From Myxococcales bacterium (GTDB lineage Bacteria; Myxococcota; Myxococcia; Myxococcales; Myxococcaceae), in NCBI GenBank assembly GCA_003153055.1, contig PMBV01000174.1:1-40638 (forward strand): a stretch of DNA of 40,638 bases. The letters are read 5' to 3'. The stretch's first letter is position 1; the number at the start of each line of letters is the position of its first letter. Made by a program: the position numbers and the translations under genes. Below, one piece after another: positions 1 through 9,147 of the stretch. Below the pieces are notes generated by a model that made no database searches, had not been told where the DNA came from, and was given only the letters and a program-made list of their open reading frames with translations.

Positions 1-2
1 AC

Positions 3-269
3 ACCTCGTCGGTGGCCCTGAACCCGGTCATCAAGTTCACCACCCTGTTCGGGTTGCTGGCCGTCGAGCTGGCCTATGAATTGGGCAAGGTGCCGGTGGC
101 GGGTCGTCCGGGCGTGTTCGCCTTCCAGGCGAACGCCGTGACCATCAGCCTGTCGGCGATCTTCTTCATCATCTCGGCCGTCTTCGTTCACCGCTCGTTC
201 TACAAAATGCGGATCGAAGCCGACCTGAAGCCCGAGGGCGGGACCGAGCCGGCCAAGGTCGCGGCCTAA
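3..269 (+). CDS. C-terminal part of a small membrane protein (cut by window edge)
   Basis: The reading frame is open from the first bases, so the true start may lie outside; a GTG at 12 is the only start codon seen. The visible 88 residues hold two hydrophobic stretches, one around VIKFTTLFGLLAVELAYEL and one around AVTISLSAIFFIISAVFV, followed by a short charged tail with His, Arg and Lys that ends in AAKVAA-like sequence and a TAA stop. This fits an inner-membrane protein with a cytoplasmic C-terminus. I do not recognise a family and assign no function. About 160 bases separate it from ribonuclease Z, so the two are not obviously one operon. That it is coding is fairly likely from the hydrophobic pattern; whether this is a whole protein or a fragment is unknown. 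Confidence 0.5.
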   Translation, partial: TSSVALNPVIKFTTLFGLLAVELAYELGKVPVAGRPGVFAFQANAVTISLSAIFFIISAVFVHRSFYKMRIEADLKPEGGTEPAKVAA

Positions 270-428
270 GTCGTCCTGGTTGTTCCTCGAGGCCGCCTGG
301 CGCGACGATGCGCCCGGCGGCTTCGTCGTGTCTGGAGGGCGTGGAAGTCGCCTTGGAGGTGGGTCAGGGGCGCACGGTCATTCAGGTCCGTGGCGTTTCC
401 GCGTCTCCTGTGGCATCGAGGGGGGCGC

Positions 429-1367
429 GTGAGCACCAGCGGCATGTCCATCTTGAGGTTGACGTTTCTCGGGACCTCGGCGGCCGCGCCGACGCTCCAT
501 CGCAACGTGACGGGCATCGCGGTGAAGGCCGACGCCGACTCGCTGCTGTTCGACTGCGGCGAGGGGAGCCAGCGGCAGATGATTCGCTACGGCACCGGCT
601 TCAGCGTCGACGCCGTCTTCTTCACCCACTTCCACGCCGACCATTACCTCGGCATCATCGGCTTCTTGCGCACTCTGGGCATGGGCGGGCGAGAAGAGCC
701 CCTCAAGCTCTACGGCCCGCAGTCGGCCAACCGGGTGCTCGACGCGGCGATTCACCTCGGGGTGGAGCGGCTGGCGTTTCCCGTCGAGGTGGTGGAGCTC
801 AAGGGCGGCGACGTGGTGGAGCGTACGGGGTACCGGGTTCGGGCCCTGAAGGTGGACCATCGGGTCAACGCGCTGGGCTACGCCATCGAAGAAGAGGGTC
901 GGCCTGGGCGGTTCGACGTGGAGGCTGCCAAGCGCCTGGGAGTGCCGTTTGGGCCGCTGTTCGGCCAGCTCCAGAAGGGGCAGGCGGTGACGTTGCCTGA
1001 TGGCACCGTGGTGCAACCGTCGCAGGTGTTGGGGGAGGCGAGGGGAGGTCGAAAGCTGGTCATCTCGGGTGACACTCGGCCGTGTGGGGCGGTGCGGGAG
1101 GCGGCGAGGGACGCCGACTTGCTCGTGCACGAGGCGACCTTCGGCGACGACGAGCAGGCGAGAGCGCTGGAGACGCGGCACTCGACGGCCCGAGAGGCTG
1201 GGCGGTTGGCGCACGAGGGCTTGGCCCGAAGGCTGGTGCTGACGCACTTCTCGTCTCGGCATGATGTGGACCCACGGCCGCTGGTGGAGCAGGCGCGGCA
1301 GGAGTTCAAGGGGCCGGTGGAGGCCGCGTACGACGGGCTGTCCATCGAGGTGCCGCTGAGGGCCTGA
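429..1367 (+). CDS. rnz: Ribonuclease Z (tRNA 3'-processing endonuclease)
   Basis: A metallo-beta-lactamase-fold nuclease that cuts pre-tRNAs after the discriminator base to give the mature 3' end. The N-terminus has the family opening TFLGTSAAAPT followed by LLFDCGEGSQRQM. The zinc-binding HxHxDH motif is present as HFHADH, followed by YLGIIGFLRTL. Later landmarks are a central KVDHR segment, SGDTRPC (metal-binding Asp) and LTHFSSRH near the end (last metal-binding His). The length of 312 residues is normal for the short bacterial form. I chose GTG at 429 because a GAGGGGG stretch lies just upstream at 419-425; ATG at 444 is the alternative and would also preserve the whole domain. No frameshift or missing metal ligand is seen. 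It appears to be monocistronic. Confidence 0.95.
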   Translation: MSTSGMSILRLTFLGTSAAAPTLHRNVTGIAVKADADSLLFDCGEGSQRQMIRYGTGFSVDAVFFTHFHADHYLGIIGFLRTLGMGGREEPLKLYGPQSANRVLDAAIHLGVERLAFPVEVVELKGGDVVERTGYRVRALKVDHRVNALGYAIEEEGRPGRFDVEAAKRLGVPFGPLFGQLQKGQAVTLPDGTVVQPSQVLGEARGGRKLVISGDTRPCGAVREAARDADLLVHEATFGDDEQARALETRHSTAREAGRLAHEGLARRLVLTHFSSRHDVDPRPLVEQARQEFKGPVEAAYDGLSIEVPLRA

Positions 1368-1404
1368 GGGCTCGATGAAGTGACCGCCGGGTTTGGGCCC
1401 ACTT

Positions 1405-1419
1405 CTTTGCACAGCAAAG
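1405..1419. other. Small perfect inverted repeat between rnz and the first pilY1
   Basis: CTTTGC and GCAAAG flank a 3-base ACA spacer. It lies 38 bases after the rnz stop and 115 bases before pilY1. It could be a weak terminator stem for rnz, although no T run follows, or a binding site for a regulator of the pilus operon. The repeat is seen directly; its role is unknown. Confidence 0.35.
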
Positions 1420-1465
1420 ATTACAGAGCCGAGCGTTCGTGCGGGTTTAGCGCATCAGAAGCGAC

Positions 1466-1531
1466 CGGAACCTCTGGGCTCGAACCGGGGCATGACGCCT
1501 GCACTGGGCGGACGCCCTATGGAAGGTTCCG
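1466..1531 (-). other. tRNA-like fold (possible degenerate tRNA) in the pilY1 leader
   Basis: Read on the minus strand, the segment starts with CGGAACC and ends with GGTTCCG, a perfect 7-bp acceptor-like stem. Exactly before the 3' strand of that stem sits a 17-base block with the T-loop signature GGTTCGAGCCC, at the spacing a tRNA would have. A small stem with CGCC/GGCG arms and a 7-base loop lies in the middle. Against a working tRNA: total length is 66, no D-arm can be drawn, the T-stem has two mismatches, position 33 is not T and no CCA follows. On the plus strand the same inverted repeat would fold the pilY1 mRNA leader and partly pair its ribosome site at 1521-1526. It is either a decayed tRNA, a structured leader, or chance. 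Confidence 0.3.
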
Positions 1532-1533
1532 TC

Positions 1534-4500
1534 ATGCGAGGCGTCCTGGCTGGCCTGGTGCTCACCGTCGGCTTGCATGGGTACGCCGCGGGCCCAACGT
1601 CAGACATCAGCTCCACCGAGGGCGATCGCCCGCGGATGCTGATCATCATGGATACCTCTCGGTCGATGAGCTTCGACCCGCAGGGCGTCGAAGCGTACCC
1701 GACGATGGACTACTTCGGCCCTTCGTCTGACGGAGAAGTCGGCCCTCAGTGCGGGACGGCGACCGAGCCCGGCGCGGCCATCGATGGCATCGTCTCCACG
1801 GTCACGGGCGCCAGTCGGAATGGCACCATCACCCTGGCTTGTTCCACTGGGCACATCAGCTCCATTCAGTGGGCGGTGTACGGCGTTGGCCCGGGAGGTT
1901 CGGGTTCCACCTTCCCCACGCATCCGTGCTCGGCCATCGCCGACCCGTACTCGATGATCGATAACGGGAGCGCGTGCTCCTCCGGCAGCGCTGTGCAGTA
2001 TCGCCCCGGGAATGGCTACCACCGCCGAGGGTGGATGGACGTGAAGTCAGTATTCTCGAGTTGTATTGGGAAGAGCGACTGCTCACTCACCGTCAATACC
2101 GCGACCATGGGCGGCAACCCCTGTCGTGGCTCGACCAACCGATACGCGCTGGCGAAGTTCAGCTGTTCCCAGAGCTCGTGTCCCCCGGACAAGAGCTCGA
2201 AGTTCTGCATTGCCAAGAAGGCGCTCTGGAACACCGTCAACGACCACGACGGCCATCTCGACATCGCCGCTGGTGGCTACTACCAGTTGCTGTGGAGCGC
2301 TCGGCACCCCGCGGTCAATACCTCTTTCAATACAACCTGCTCGTACGACGCCTACGCGACCGCTGGCTCCGAGAATCCAAATAATCGCATCGACACGCCC
2401 TACAACGATGGCCCAGCGCTCCCATATCCGTCGCCGCCAACAAACTACCAATGTCGCCCCGAGCTCATCGCGAGTCTCGACGCGGTGACGACCCCAGGGG
2501 TGGAAAATATCTGCAAAGTTGCGTCGCCAAACCCAACTCATGAGTGTACGAAGACGGTGTACCGAGTGCGAGTTCCGGATGCTCCGGGTACCGTTCGGTA
2601 CCAAAACGACAATGACCCGGCTGCGTTGCCGCCTCCGCCCGCGGCTCCCGCCGCTACACGACCTTCGGACCGACTGTCAGCCACACCGCCGCAGTACTAC
2701 AGTGATACGTGGAGCTCCTGGAACACCAGTCAGTATCTCTACATCCGCCAGAGCAGCTTCGTGCCCCCCAAGACCGCCTGCGATGCGACACTTCCTGCCA
2801 GCTACACCTACCTCAACTCGGCGGCCAATTCGCTCGGCGACACAAACACCAGGTACGGCAATGGCAACAACGTTGGGCTTCCCCCAGAGTGCACGGCCGC
2901 CAATCCCTGTGCATACTTCAACGAAAGCATTTCCAGGAGTCTGCAGGAGAACTACGCGACGGTCTACATAGCGCCAGATCCATTGGCTCCCACGACCATC
3001 GGCGGCGTCCTGTATAATACTGCGCCTGCTCACACCACCACCAACGGGAATATCCTTGCAGGCCTGCTCGGTGGTTCTTGTCCCGCGATACTGCCCGGCT
3101 ACGTCAACGGCGCAGGTGCTCCGCTCGGCTTTCCTGGTTGCGAACCGGGCAACCCATGTCGTCTGACTCTCGGACCTGGAGGGCTCACTCACTCCTACCT
3201 CTGCCCTGAGGACTGGACTCAGGCGGGGGCCACCTGCACACGAACAGCGACTGGCTACACTCCATCGATGGCGGGTGCCTCGGTGCCGTACACCACGCTG
3301 ACCCACCCCTCAACGAATGCGTCTGCGACCTTTGCTCAATCCGGCCCAAATTCCTATGACACATTCCACTACTACGCCAAGGGCACCGGCAACGGAGTGT
3401 GTCCGTCGGGGACAGTCGATGGCTACGGGGAAGATGCCTACCCGCCCATGGGGCCAAATGTCGATCAGCAGACAGGTAGTCTGGGGTGTGGAGGAGACAA
3501 TAGTAGCTTCCCAGGTACGTGCCAACTCGAGCTGAGAGGCCCAGCCGCTGCACCCGAGGAGACGAGAACACTCTGTGAGCTTCGCCGTTACCGGGCCAAC
3601 TTCACTGCCAGCATCCCCGTCGTCGATGAACCCTTCTGTCCATATGTTCGCGACAATTACACCTATACAAACAATAGCGCCTTCTGTCGCTACCGCCGAT
3701 TCGACTTCACTTTCGAGCAGGATCAGTTCCGTTACACGTGGAAGAACAACGAGGATGATTACCTCGGCACCTTCACGCGTTCTCCACCATACCCACCCAC
3801 CGCTACAGACCCCTACTGTGATGCCGCGCACCCGCCCACCGCCGCGACCTTCACTTCGGGGGGCTTCACCGCTGCGCCAGGTCAGCCCCGTTGCTCACCC
3901 GTGCTTTCGGAAGCCGACGGATGCCCAGCCGGCGCCCGTGAATGCCGGCTGCGGTACAACGATGGATCACGCTTCTCGTACTTCGTCGATGGTCCGACCG
4001 GCGTGCCCTACACCATCGGGTTGGGGTCCCCCTCGTTTTGTCGGCTCACCGACTACTCGACGCCAACGACAGTCAGCCACTACCTCGCCCGCTGGACAGA
4101 TTGGTGCACCACCAGTGGCGCGGAGTACCAGCCCGAGTCCTACGGCCCAGCGAAGCTCATCGCCGACTACTACGATACGTCCACCCCGGGTGCGACCTTC
4201 ACGGCTGGCTATTGGGGGAGCCCTGCTCCAAGCACAGCGAACGGTGACCATTTCTTCCCACCGCCGCGCGCGAACAAGGACAGGGGGCTGAGCATCGGGA
4301 ACATCACACCCCTCGACCCAGGCACCTTGGCGACAGCTCAGTCAGCCGTCGCCTTTGTGGGCTTCAAGGACACCAAGCTCAACAAGCAGCGTCTCTTCTT
4401 GGCGTACGATGCATCGATCAACCCGAATGGGCTGCGCATGCCGGACTTCGGCAACATCACGCCGCTCACCGGCGCCCTTCGCAACGCCAAAGCGTACATC

Positions 4501-6894
4501 GACGAGGTGAAGCTCACTACCGGGGGCCTGTGCCCCAAGTACTCGGTGCTCCTCGTCACCGACGGCCTCGAGTTTCCAACGAACACAGCGCTCATCCAGG
4601 CTGTCACCGACCTGAAGACAGACAATGTCTCGGTATACGTGGTCGGCTTTGGCATCTCCTCACCGATCCTCGACGAAATGGCAGTCAATGGTGGGACGGC
4701 CATCAGCGGTCACGCCTACGACGCCAGTGACTACAACACCCTCAAGGCCTCACTCGACAACATCGTGGCCAGCCAGTTGTCTGGGTTCTTCTCTCGTTCG
4801 AAGCCCACGGTCACGAGCGACGGGAAGCGAGCCTACATCGGCTACTTCGCGCTGAACCCGACCGCCGACATGCCTCAGGAATACAAGGGCCACGTCGACG
4901 CCCTGAGCCTCGTCGGGAATGCGACGACGAGAGACTGGGCCTTTGACCTCAAGCTCAACGCCCAGACGGGGACTCCGCCTCGGAGCGTCATGACGCTGGA
5001 CAGCACCAGCCTGACCTTGACGGACTTCAACTCCCCTCACTGCGGTGACGCGCTGGTGACCGCGCTCGTTTCCGTTCCTCCCGCGTCGTGCACAACCGCC
5101 GATGCGACCAAGGCCCAGCGTATCGTCGAGTTCGTTCGAAACGATCTCGCGACTCCGGGGCAGTTTCTCGCTGGCGTTCCTCTGCTCCCTGTGAAGCCGA
5201 AGGCCTCGCGTATCTCCGACGTCTATCACTCCCAGCCGGCGCTCGATGGGCCGAGCTTCTTCTCCCCCGCGTACACTCACCCGACCGCCCACGCGGACCT
5301 CGGTCGCCAGGTGACGTGGTCCGAGACCATCAATTTTGATGACATGACGAAGGCATACCTGGCCTACGCATCGACCAATGCCTCTCGGGAAAAGACGGTG
5401 TACGTGCAGTCCAATACCGGCACGATTCACGCGATCCGTGATGCGACTCTGCCGACCTCTCAGACCTGGTTGGGTGAAGAACGTTGGGCCTATGTTCCTC
5501 GCCAGATTCTCGGGAGCCTCGATGGCAGTCGCCAAGGGCACCGTTGGCTCGCCGATGGGTCCTTCGCCCTCACCGACGTCTGCTTTGGCGTGACGAACTG
5601 CACGGCGGCGACTGGGCTCGGGTGGGAGTCTCTTCTGGTTGGAACCCTTGGCCGAGGCGGGCCACACCTCTTCGCCATGAACGTGAGCGACCCGGCGAAC
5701 CCAGTGTGGCAGTGGGACTACACCGAGGGCGACATCCTCGATACATGGGCTGCTCCGGTCATCGCCCGGGTCCAGGTGGACTCCGACCCCTACAAGTGGG
5801 GGGTCTTCTTTGGTAGTGGGTATTCCGATTCACCTACCCGGCCCGTGAGTGACAATGCGCACTTTTATGTGCTGGACGCCGACCCCGCCAGCCGAGGTAC
5901 AACAGGACTGACCAAGCCGCTCAAAGGCAGCGCTTCGATGTCGGCGAAGTTCGATGTCCCACCCGACAACCAGATTCAGGGCTTTCCCTTTCCCTATCCG
6001 CCGCCGCCGAACAACATTCCCGCTCGGGCCCGAGTCGTTCGACCCGACGACGGTTCGCGAGCCTCCCGAGTCTACTTCGGAGACACCGATGGCAAGCTCT
6101 GGCGAATGAACGTCACCAGCGACAAGATCGCTGATTGGGCGCCCGTGAGGATGTTCAACCCGTTCCGCATGGCCCAAACGAGCGGAGCCGGCTGTCCCCA
6201 CTCGACCAATGTCATTCGCCAGTTGCCGGACCGGGCGCTTCCAGTTCCCGCTGGAAACCCACAACTGCCGAAGACCCTGTCTCCGAGCTTGCCCTGGCCC
6301 GATAGGCTTCCGTCGCTCTTCCTCAGGCCGACCCTGGGAGTGGACGACACGAGCCAGAAGACGCTTCTCTTCGTGGGTTCGGGCGATCCCAACAACCCGA
6401 AGGTCGCCGGCTCGGCCGCGGCTCAGAACTACTTCTGGGCTGTGGAGGACACCGAGGCCGACCCGAATTGTGAGGGGCATGGAAGGCTCCGCTGGGGGTA
6501 CTTCCTCGACCGGGACCTCGGCGACAAGGTGCTGGCCGAGCCGGTGCTCATCGGCGAGAACATCATCGTCCCTGTGTACCGTCCGACTTCATCCGGGGCG
6601 CTTGTCTGTAGCGACCCTGGCGTGACGATCCTCTATTGCTTCAACAAGCACACTGGAGACTCGGCGGCCTGCCTCGTCGATGAATCGGGTAACCCGATGG
6701 ATACAGGAGCAGTGTCGGCCCCCAACCATGCTGCTCACTACGTCCAGTTTGGTCGGGGGATCTCCAGCGATTTGATCGTGTCCGGTCAATTCGTCGTCGG
6801 ACCGACCGACACGGACCCCAAGAATTTCAACTCAGCCAAGTTCCTCAACTCGACACTGACCTTTCGCGTCAAGTCGTGGAGGCGGGTACGATGA
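1534..6894 (+). CDS. pilY1: PilY1-family type IV pilus tip/priming protein, first copy
   Basis: A 1786-residue secreted protein expected to sit at the tip of the type IVa pilus, prime pilus assembly together with the minor pilins encoded just downstream, and provide adhesion. Residues 1-23 are a signal peptide (MRGVLAGLVLTVGLHGYAAG). The VWA metal site begins at Asp40 in MDTSRSMS. A segment SKFCIAKKALWN follows, and the rest of the VWA fold (NITPLTGALRNA, LLVTDG with Asp1010, VYVVGFGI) appears only near residue 980 onward, so a very long Cys-, Tyr- and Pro-rich insertion splits the domain. The C-terminal third from about residue 1280 is the PilY1 beta-propeller (VYVQSNTGTIHAIRD, FGSGYSDS, YFGDTDGKLWRMNV). 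ATG 1534 was chosen because GGAAGG lies 7 bases upstream and the signal peptide starts there. It is far longer than the Pseudomonas aeruginosa protein (about 1,160 residues). The stop overlaps the next gene by 4 bases. Confidence 0.9.
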   Translation: MRGVLAGLVLTVGLHGYAAGPTSDISSTEGDRPRMLIIMDTSRSMSFDPQGVEAYPTMDYFGPSSDGEVGPQCGTATEPGAAIDGIVSTVTGASRNGTITLACSTGHISSIQWAVYGVGPGGSGSTFPTHPCSAIADPYSMIDNGSACSSGSAVQYRPGNGYHRRGWMDVKSVFSSCIGKSDCSLTVNTATMGGNPCRGSTNRYALAKFSCSQSSCPPDKSSKFCIAKKALWNTVNDHDGHLDIAAGGYYQLLWSARHPAVNTSFNTTCSYDAYATAGSENPNNRIDTPYNDGPALPYPSPPTNYQCRPELIASLDAVTTPGVENICKVASPNPTHECTKTVYRVRVPDAPGTVRYQNDNDPAALPPPPAAPAATRPSDRLSATPPQYYSDTWSSWNTSQYLYIRQSSFVPPKTACDATLPASYTYLNSAANSLGDTNTRYGNGNNVGLPPECTAANPCAYFNESISRSLQENYATVYIAPDPLAPTTIGGVLYNTAPAHTTTNGNILAGLLGGSCPAILPGYVNGAGAPLGFPGCEPGNPCRLTLGPGGLTHSYLCPEDWTQAGATCTRTATGYTPSMAGASVPYTTLTHPSTNASATFAQSGPNSYDTFHYYAKGTGNGVCPSGTVDGYGEDAYPPMGPNVDQQTGSLGCGGDNSSFPGTCQLELRGPAAAPEETRTLCELRRYRANFTASIPVVDEPFCPYVRDNYTYTNNSAFCRYRRFDFTFEQDQFRYTWKNNEDDYLGTFTRSPPYPPTATDPYCDAAHPPTAATFTSGGFTAAPGQPRCSPVLSEADGCPAGARECRLRYNDGSRFSYFVDGPTGVPYTIGLGSPSFCRLTDYSTPTTVSHYLARWTDWCTTSGAEYQPESYGPAKLIADYYDTSTPGATFTAGYWGSPAPSTANGDHFFPPPRANKDRGLSIGNITPLDPGTLATAQSAVAFVGFKDTKLNKQRLFLAYDASINPNGLRMPDFGNITPLTGALRNAKAYIDEVKLTTGGLCPKYSVLLVTDGLEFPTNTALIQAVTDLKTDNVSVYVVGFGISSPILDEMAVNGGTAISGHAYDASDYNTLKASLDNIVASQLSGFFSRSKPTVTSDGKRAYIGYFALNPTADMPQEYKGHVDALSLVGNATTRDWAFDLKLNAQTGTPPRSVMTLDSTSLTLTDFNSPHCGDALVTALVSVPPASCTTADATKAQRIVEFVRNDLATPGQFLAGVPLLPVKPKASRISDVYHSQPALDGPSFFSPAYTHPTAHADLGRQVTWSETINFDDMTKAYLAYASTNASREKTVYVQSNTGTIHAIRDATLPTSQTWLGEERWAYVPRQILGSLDGSRQGHRWLADGSFALTDVCFGVTNCTAATGLGWESLLVGTLGRGGPHLFAMNVSDPANPVWQWDYTEGDILDTWAAPVIARVQVDSDPYKWGVFFGSGYSDSPTRPVSDNAHFYVLDADPASRGTTGLTKPLKGSASMSAKFDVPPDNQIQGFPFPYPPPPNNIPARARVVRPDDGSRASRVYFGDTDGKLWRMNVTSDKIADWAPVRMFNPFRMAQTSGAGCPHSTNVIRQLPDRALPVPAGNPQLPKTLSPSLPWPDRLPSLFLRPTLGVDDTSQKTLLFVGSGDPNNPKVAGSAAAQNYFWAVEDTEADPNCEGHGRLRWGYFLDRDLGDKVLAEPVLIGENIIVPVYRPTSSGALVCSDPGVTILYCFNKHTGDSAACLVDESGNPMDTGAVSAPNHAAHYVQFGRGISSDLIVSGQFVVGPTDTDPKNFNSAKFLNSTLTFRVKSWRRVR

Positions 6895-7505
6895 GACGAC
6901 GCGGCTTCACGATGCTGGAAATCATGATCGTTGTCGCGATCGCGGGCATCCTCGCTGCGCTGGCCGGGCCAGAGTTTCTCGGGCTCATTCGCCGCAGCCG
7001 GGCGCGCTCAGAGGCCTCGACCTTGGTGGCGATCCTCAACTCGGCGAGGGCTCAGTCGATGACTCGGGGCTTTCCCGTGGTCGTTTGCCTCGCGCCGTCG
7101 CAACCGATACCGGTGCAAGTCTATCAGAAGGGTGAGCTGCCATCGGCCATCTCACCGGCCACGGCGCAGTACGCGCCGACGGCGGCAGCCCCAGATCGAT
7201 CACTGGACCGCCATTTCGCCGAGTCGATGACGACCTTCAAGCTTCCCACGACCTTGACGCCCGCTCCCGCGATCGTGTCTCTGGTGTTCGACCCGGCCGG
7301 CCGGGTGAGTGTCTTTCACGATGGCAGCAGCGCCTCCACGTGTGCCGATGTGCCGACGACCACTTTTGCCATCAGCGTGCCTCCTCCGACGACGTGGCCG
7401 GTGGCGACGAACCCCACGCTGACGTTTCGGGTCGCCAGCTCCGACGCCAACCTCTTCCAGGAATTCGAGCTTCGCCCCGATGGGGCGACCCGACTCAAGC
7501 CATGA
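6891..7505 (+). CDS. FimU/FimT-type minor pilin (GspH-like), first module
   Basis: A 204-residue minor pilin. The class III signal is short, MRRRG, followed by the mature N-terminus FTMLEIMIVVAIAGILAAL; prepilin peptidase PilD would cut after Gly5, and Glu5 of the mature chain is present. The hydrophobic helix is followed by a globular region with the GspH/FimT pattern, including SARAQSMTRGFPVVVCL and a VFDPAGRVSVFHDG stretch. Its expected role is to link the PilY1/minor-pilin tip complex to the major pilin below. ATG 6891 overlaps the pilY1 stop as ATGA, so translation is probably coupled. The ATGA overlap with the next gene repeats this arrangement. Family assignment to FimU versus FimT is by position and length, not by a unique motif. 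Confidence 0.85.
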   Translation: MRRRGFTMLEIMIVVAIAGILAALAGPEFLGLIRRSRARSEASTLVAILNSARAQSMTRGFPVVVCLAPSQPIPVQVYQKGELPSAISPATAQYAPTAAAPDRSLDRHFAESMTTFKLPTTLTPAPAIVSLVFDPAGRVSVFHDGSSASTCADVPTTTFAISVPPPTTWPVATNPTLTFRVASSDANLFQEFELRPDGATRLKP

Positions 7506-8020
7506 AGTGGACCAGGAACAGGGCGCGAGGCTTTTCGCTCATCGAGGCGATGGTTGCCGGGGCGGTCTTCATCTTGGGAGTGACCTCCGCGACGGCGCTC
7601 GTGATGATGTCGAGCCGTCAACGAGGGTCCGCGAGCAAGGGGGCCTCGATGTCCAGGCTCATCACCGAGGAGTACCTCAATCTGGCGCGTCGTGGCTATG
7701 ACGGGCTGGTGCACGTGGCACCGGCTCCATCGACGATTGACTCCAGCAAGATCCCCGGCTGGTCACCGACGAAGCCCGATGCGGACGGCCGGGTCGTCGC
7801 CTTGAGCGGGCTGGTGACGAAGACGTGTGGGAGTCTCGCGCCCTTCAGTGCCTCGCCGACGCCAACAACTGAAGATGACACGCACCCTTGTTGTGTCACC
7901 GCGGGCCGAATGTGCTGCCTCGTCGTGAGCCTCACCGCGACGTGGACGGATTTCTCGAAGCCCGGCACTCCGCCCATCAGCGAGTCCTACCAGGGCTTCA
8001 TTACCAAGAGCTGTCCATGA
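7502..8020 (+). CDS. PilV-type minor pilin, first module
   Basis: A 172-residue minor pilin. The prepilin leader MKWTRNRARG is followed by FSLIEAMVAGAVFILGVTSATALVMM, with the cleavage Gly, Glu5 and a hydrophobic N-terminal helix. This FSLIEA/V..FILG pattern is typical of PilV (GspI-like) proteins. The globular part contains four Cys within CCVTAGRMCC-type sequence near residue 130-140, suggesting disulfides in the periplasm. The start overlaps the previous stop by 4 bases and its own stop overlaps the PilW start, so all of these are one operon. Expected role: component of the tip complex that primes pilus polymerisation together with FimU, PilW, PilX and PilY1. Confidence 0.85.
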   Translation: MKWTRNRARGFSLIEAMVAGAVFILGVTSATALVMMSSRQRGSASKGASMSRLITEEYLNLARRGYDGLVHVAPAPSTIDSSKIPGWSPTKPDADGRVVALSGLVTKTCGSLAPFSASPTPTTEDDTHPCCVTAGRMCCLVVSLTATWTDFSKPGTPPISESYQGFITKSCP

Positions 8021-9138
8021 CGCGCGTGCTCAGGAAACGTGGCTTCACGCTGGTCGAGTTGCTGGTGGCGCTCGCGGTCTCGTCGATCATTATGCTGGCC
8101 GCGGTGATGTCAGCTTCATCCATCTTCTCGTTGACGCAGGGACAGGCGCGGCGGAGCACCGCGGAGGCGACGGTGGCGTTGGCCACGGTTTCGATTGATC
8201 GGTTCGCGTCGAATGCCGGAGCTGGTTTCGCGAATTCTCGCTACGCGGTCCGCCTGTGGAACAACATCACGTCGGCGACGACGCTTCCTTCGGGCCCCAG
8301 CGTCGTGGCGGCTGGCTCGGGCTCGGCGGGAATCGTCGAAGGAACCGATGTTCTCGAGCTGTCGTGGGGCAACCCCAGCCGTCGGTCGGGGCGGGTCACC
8401 TCGATGAGCGTCCCGATAGCCGCGGGAGGGTGGATTCAGTTTGCCGATGGAGACCCGCTCGCGGATCAAGAGTGGGCAGGGACGGCCTCCCCCAATCCAG
8501 CGGTGCTGCTCCTGACTCTAGAGACGAAGCCACTGCAGGCCTGCACGGTGCAGTTCTCGGTCGCAGCGGCTGCTCACCAAGTTAACGTGGTCTCTTCCAA
8601 GGGTCCCTGCTCGTTCCCGGGGCCAGGCGTCATCATCGCCTACAAGCTCGAGAGCCGAATGCGGCTCTTCGTTTACCAGCTCGCAGGCGGCGCCGACCTC
8701 GGGCTGTACCGCCAAGACATGGATCCCGCCTCGGCCTCGGGGGACTTCCTCGCGACGCCTGAGGCGCTCGCGCTGGGGGTTGAGAATCTTCAGCTCGCGC
8801 CTGTCGTGGGGCCCGATCTCGCCACACCGACCGTCGGCCCGGGAGCGGGTACGTGCGCAGACCTGTTCTGCACCTGCTCAGATGTCAGTCCGGCGACGTC
8901 TGACGACTGCACCGTCACGGAAGGCGGGGCGATCTCTCCCGACACCGGCACTGAGCCAGGTGGAATGAGCTCGCTGGTGAGAGCGCTGAACGCCGAGGTG
9001 ACGGTGATTGGTGATCGCCGAGAGGGCCAAGCTCGGCCGGCGAGCTTCGACCGTCCCGCGGGGGCCGTTGACAATCGTCGGCGTGTCCAGAGTCGGATGT
9101 CGATCAATATCGCCAATGGGATGCTCTTCGCCCAGTAG
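8017..9138 (+). CDS. PilW-type minor pilin, first module
   Basis: A 373-residue minor pilin, the longest of the four, as is usual for PilW (GspJ-like) proteins. MTRVLRKRG is the leader and FTLVELLVALAVSSIIMLAAVMSAS is the N-terminal helix with Glu5. The globular region begins with the conserved PilW pattern of helix followed by small residues (SIDRFASNAGAGFANSRYAVRLW) and ends near RRRVQSRMSINIANGMLF. A Cys cluster CADLFCTCSDVSPATSDDC lies near residue 290. ATG 8017 overlaps the previous stop as ATGA. Expected to bind PilX, PilV and PilY1 in the pilus-tip complex. Identity as PilW is secure from length, order and N-terminus. Confidence 0.87.
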   Translation: MTRVLRKRGFTLVELLVALAVSSIIMLAAVMSASSIFSLTQGQARRSTAEATVALATVSIDRFASNAGAGFANSRYAVRLWNNITSATTLPSGPSVVAAGSGSAGIVEGTDVLELSWGNPSRRSGRVTSMSVPIAAGGWIQFADGDPLADQEWAGTASPNPAVLLLTLETKPLQACTVQFSVAAAAHQVNVVSSKGPCSFPGPGVIIAYKLESRMRLFVYQLAGGADLGLYRQDMDPASASGDFLATPEALALGVENLQLAPVVGPDLATPTVGPGAGTCADLFCTCSDVSPATSDDCTVTEGGAISPDTGTEPGGMSSLVRALNAEVTVIGDRREGQARPASFDRPAGAVDNRRRVQSRMSINIANGMLFAQ

Positions 9139-9147
9139 GAGCGCGTG

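Noticed and set aside
1392..1413. Possible sigma-54 promoter (TTGGGCCC...TTTGCA) before the first pilY1
   Set aside because: The distance between the GG and GC elements is one base too long for a working sigma-54 site.
1393..1533. 47-residue N-terminal extension of the first PilY1
   Set aside because: It has no ribosome site and would bury the signal peptide; the sequence looks like translated structured RNA.
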